Below are positions 7,435-8,057 of a stretch of DNA of 8,057 bases, one piece after another. A model generated the notes under the pieces. It was not told the origin of the DNA. It did not search any database and worked only from the letters and a program-made list of their open reading frames with translations. Where the stretch lies: contig JACNJI010000124.1 of the NCBI GenBank assembly GCA_014382645.1, positions 1-8,057 of the forward strand, in the 5' to 3' direction. Source of the stretch: Verrucomicrobiota bacterium (GTDB lineage: Bacteria > Verrucomicrobiota > Verrucomicrobiia > Opitutales > Seribacteraceae). A program made the position numbers and the translations under genes. Each line of letters starts with the position of its first letter. Positions within the stretch are counted from its first letter, which is position 1.

Positions 7435-8057
7435 GGGGGCGCTACCCCACCAGTCCTTGTTGGGCTGGTAGTCGGGGTTAAGGAAGTTGGCGTGCTGGCG
7501 CTCGAGCCTTTCCTTACCCTGTTTGGCGAGGGACTCGAAGCGCGCCTTACGCTTGGCCAAGTCGGCCTTCTTGTCCTTGACCGGCATCTTCGCCTTGGTC
7601 GCCTTGAGCCAGGCATCGAGCTTGGCCCGCATGACCTTTGTTCGCTTGAGTTCGGCGGCGGCGAGGTCCTTTTGCTCCACCTCGTCCTTCCCTAGGTGAT
7701 ACAACTCGTCGCGGCCATCCTCGTGATAGTGGATTAGTTTCCAGTTATCCTCGGTGATGATCGAGGAGGGTTCACCACCCTGGTTGCCGTAGTGCGGGTA
7801 GTGCCAGTAAAGCGGTCGCCCGGGAATCGATTTTCCTTTCAAAAGAGGCACCAGGCTGACGCCGTCCACCTGTTGCTGCTTGGGCACCTTTATGCCGGCC
7901 AGTTCAAGCAAGGTGGGGTACCAGTCAATCCCGTTGACCGGCACCGCGCTGGTCGAGCCCGGCTTGGTCACCCCGGGAGCCTTGAGGTAGAACGGTTCGC
8001 GTATGCCGCCCTCCCATTGGCGCCCCTTGCCGCCGCGCAAAGGCAAGCTAGTCGTTG
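7426..8057 (-). CDS. C-terminal part of a sulfatase (partial, cut by right edge)
   Basis: The open frame enters from the right edge in the middle of a protein and ends at TGA 7426, giving about 209 complete codons. It opens with LPLRGGKGRQWEGGIREPF, the conserved sulfatase segment that carries the active-site lysine (here in RGGKG) and the glycine-rich EGGIREP stretch. IDWYPTLLELAG and GVSLVPLLKG follow, as in the end of the catalytic domain, and WKLIHYHEDGRDELYHLGKD marks the C-terminal domain. The last 65 residues are very rich in lysine, arginine and glutamate and probably form a helix, ending in NPDYQPNKDWWGSAPKD. The TTG at 8046 is not a real start, because the family sequence continues through it to the edge. 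The cysteine motif, metal ligands and signal peptide lie outside the window. It is the most upstream gene visible and is coupled to the next sulfatase with a 3-base gap. Confidence 0.9.
   Translation of the reverse strand, partial: TTSLPLRGGKGRQWEGGIREPFYLKAPGVTKPGSTSAVPVNGIDWYPTLLELAGIKVPKQQQVDGVSLVPLLKGKSIPGRPLYWHYPHYGNQGGEPSSIITEDNWKLIHYHEDGRDELYHLGKDEVEQKDLAAAELKRTKVMRAKLDAWLKATKAKMPVKDKKADLAKRKARFESLAKQGKERLERQHANFLNPDYQPNKDWWGSAPKD

Overview
The window is one strand of a glycan-degradation gene cluster. All seven genes run right to left on the minus strand. Most are separated by 3 to 93 bases, and no gene is supported on the plus strand. The content suggests a member of the Planctomycetes-Verrucomicrobia-Chlamydiae group, most likely a Verrucomicrobiota or Planctomycetota bacterium: several secreted sulfatases side by side, a sialate-O-acetylesterase-like SGNH esterase, a DUF4838-type protein, a right-handed beta-helix protein, mostly weak Shine-Dalgarno sites, and a fairly high GC content by eye. 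There is no rRNA or other phylogenetic marker here, so this assignment rests on gene content alone.

Layout in transcription order (right to left): (1) the C-terminal part of a sulfatase cut by the right edge (7426-8057); (2) a complete iduronate-2-sulfatase-like sulfatase (6025-7422); (3) a complete SGNH/sialate-O-acetylesterase-like carbohydrate esterase (4743-5987); (4) a complete arylsulfatase A-like sulfatase (3075-4649) whose usual GKWHLG motif reads GKWQG; (5) a damaged DUF4838-family gene (1655-3061), with an in-frame TAG just after its signal peptide and a middle that switches abruptly from DUF4838 sequence to a TPR-like tail; (6) a pectate-lyase-like right-handed beta-helix protein with no visible signal peptide (237-1595); (7) the first 48 codons of a secreted protein resembling the N-terminus of PVC-type SGNH/GDSL hydrolases, cut by the left edge (1-146).

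Working model (inference): exported sulfatases and esterases strip sulfate and acyl groups from a sulfated, probably acetylated polysaccharide, while the beta-helix protein, and once the DUF4838 protein, bind or process the glycan. No clear backbone-cleaving glycoside hydrolase, transporter, regulator or sulfatase-maturating enzyme lies in the window, so the substrate cannot be named.

The most notable observations are the two lesions in the DUF4838 gene and the changed active-site motif in one sulfatase. I found no mobile element, CRISPR array, tRNA or rRNA. I did not find a convincing novel system; this looks like an accessory carbohydrate-sulfatase locus with one decaying or mis-assembled gene.
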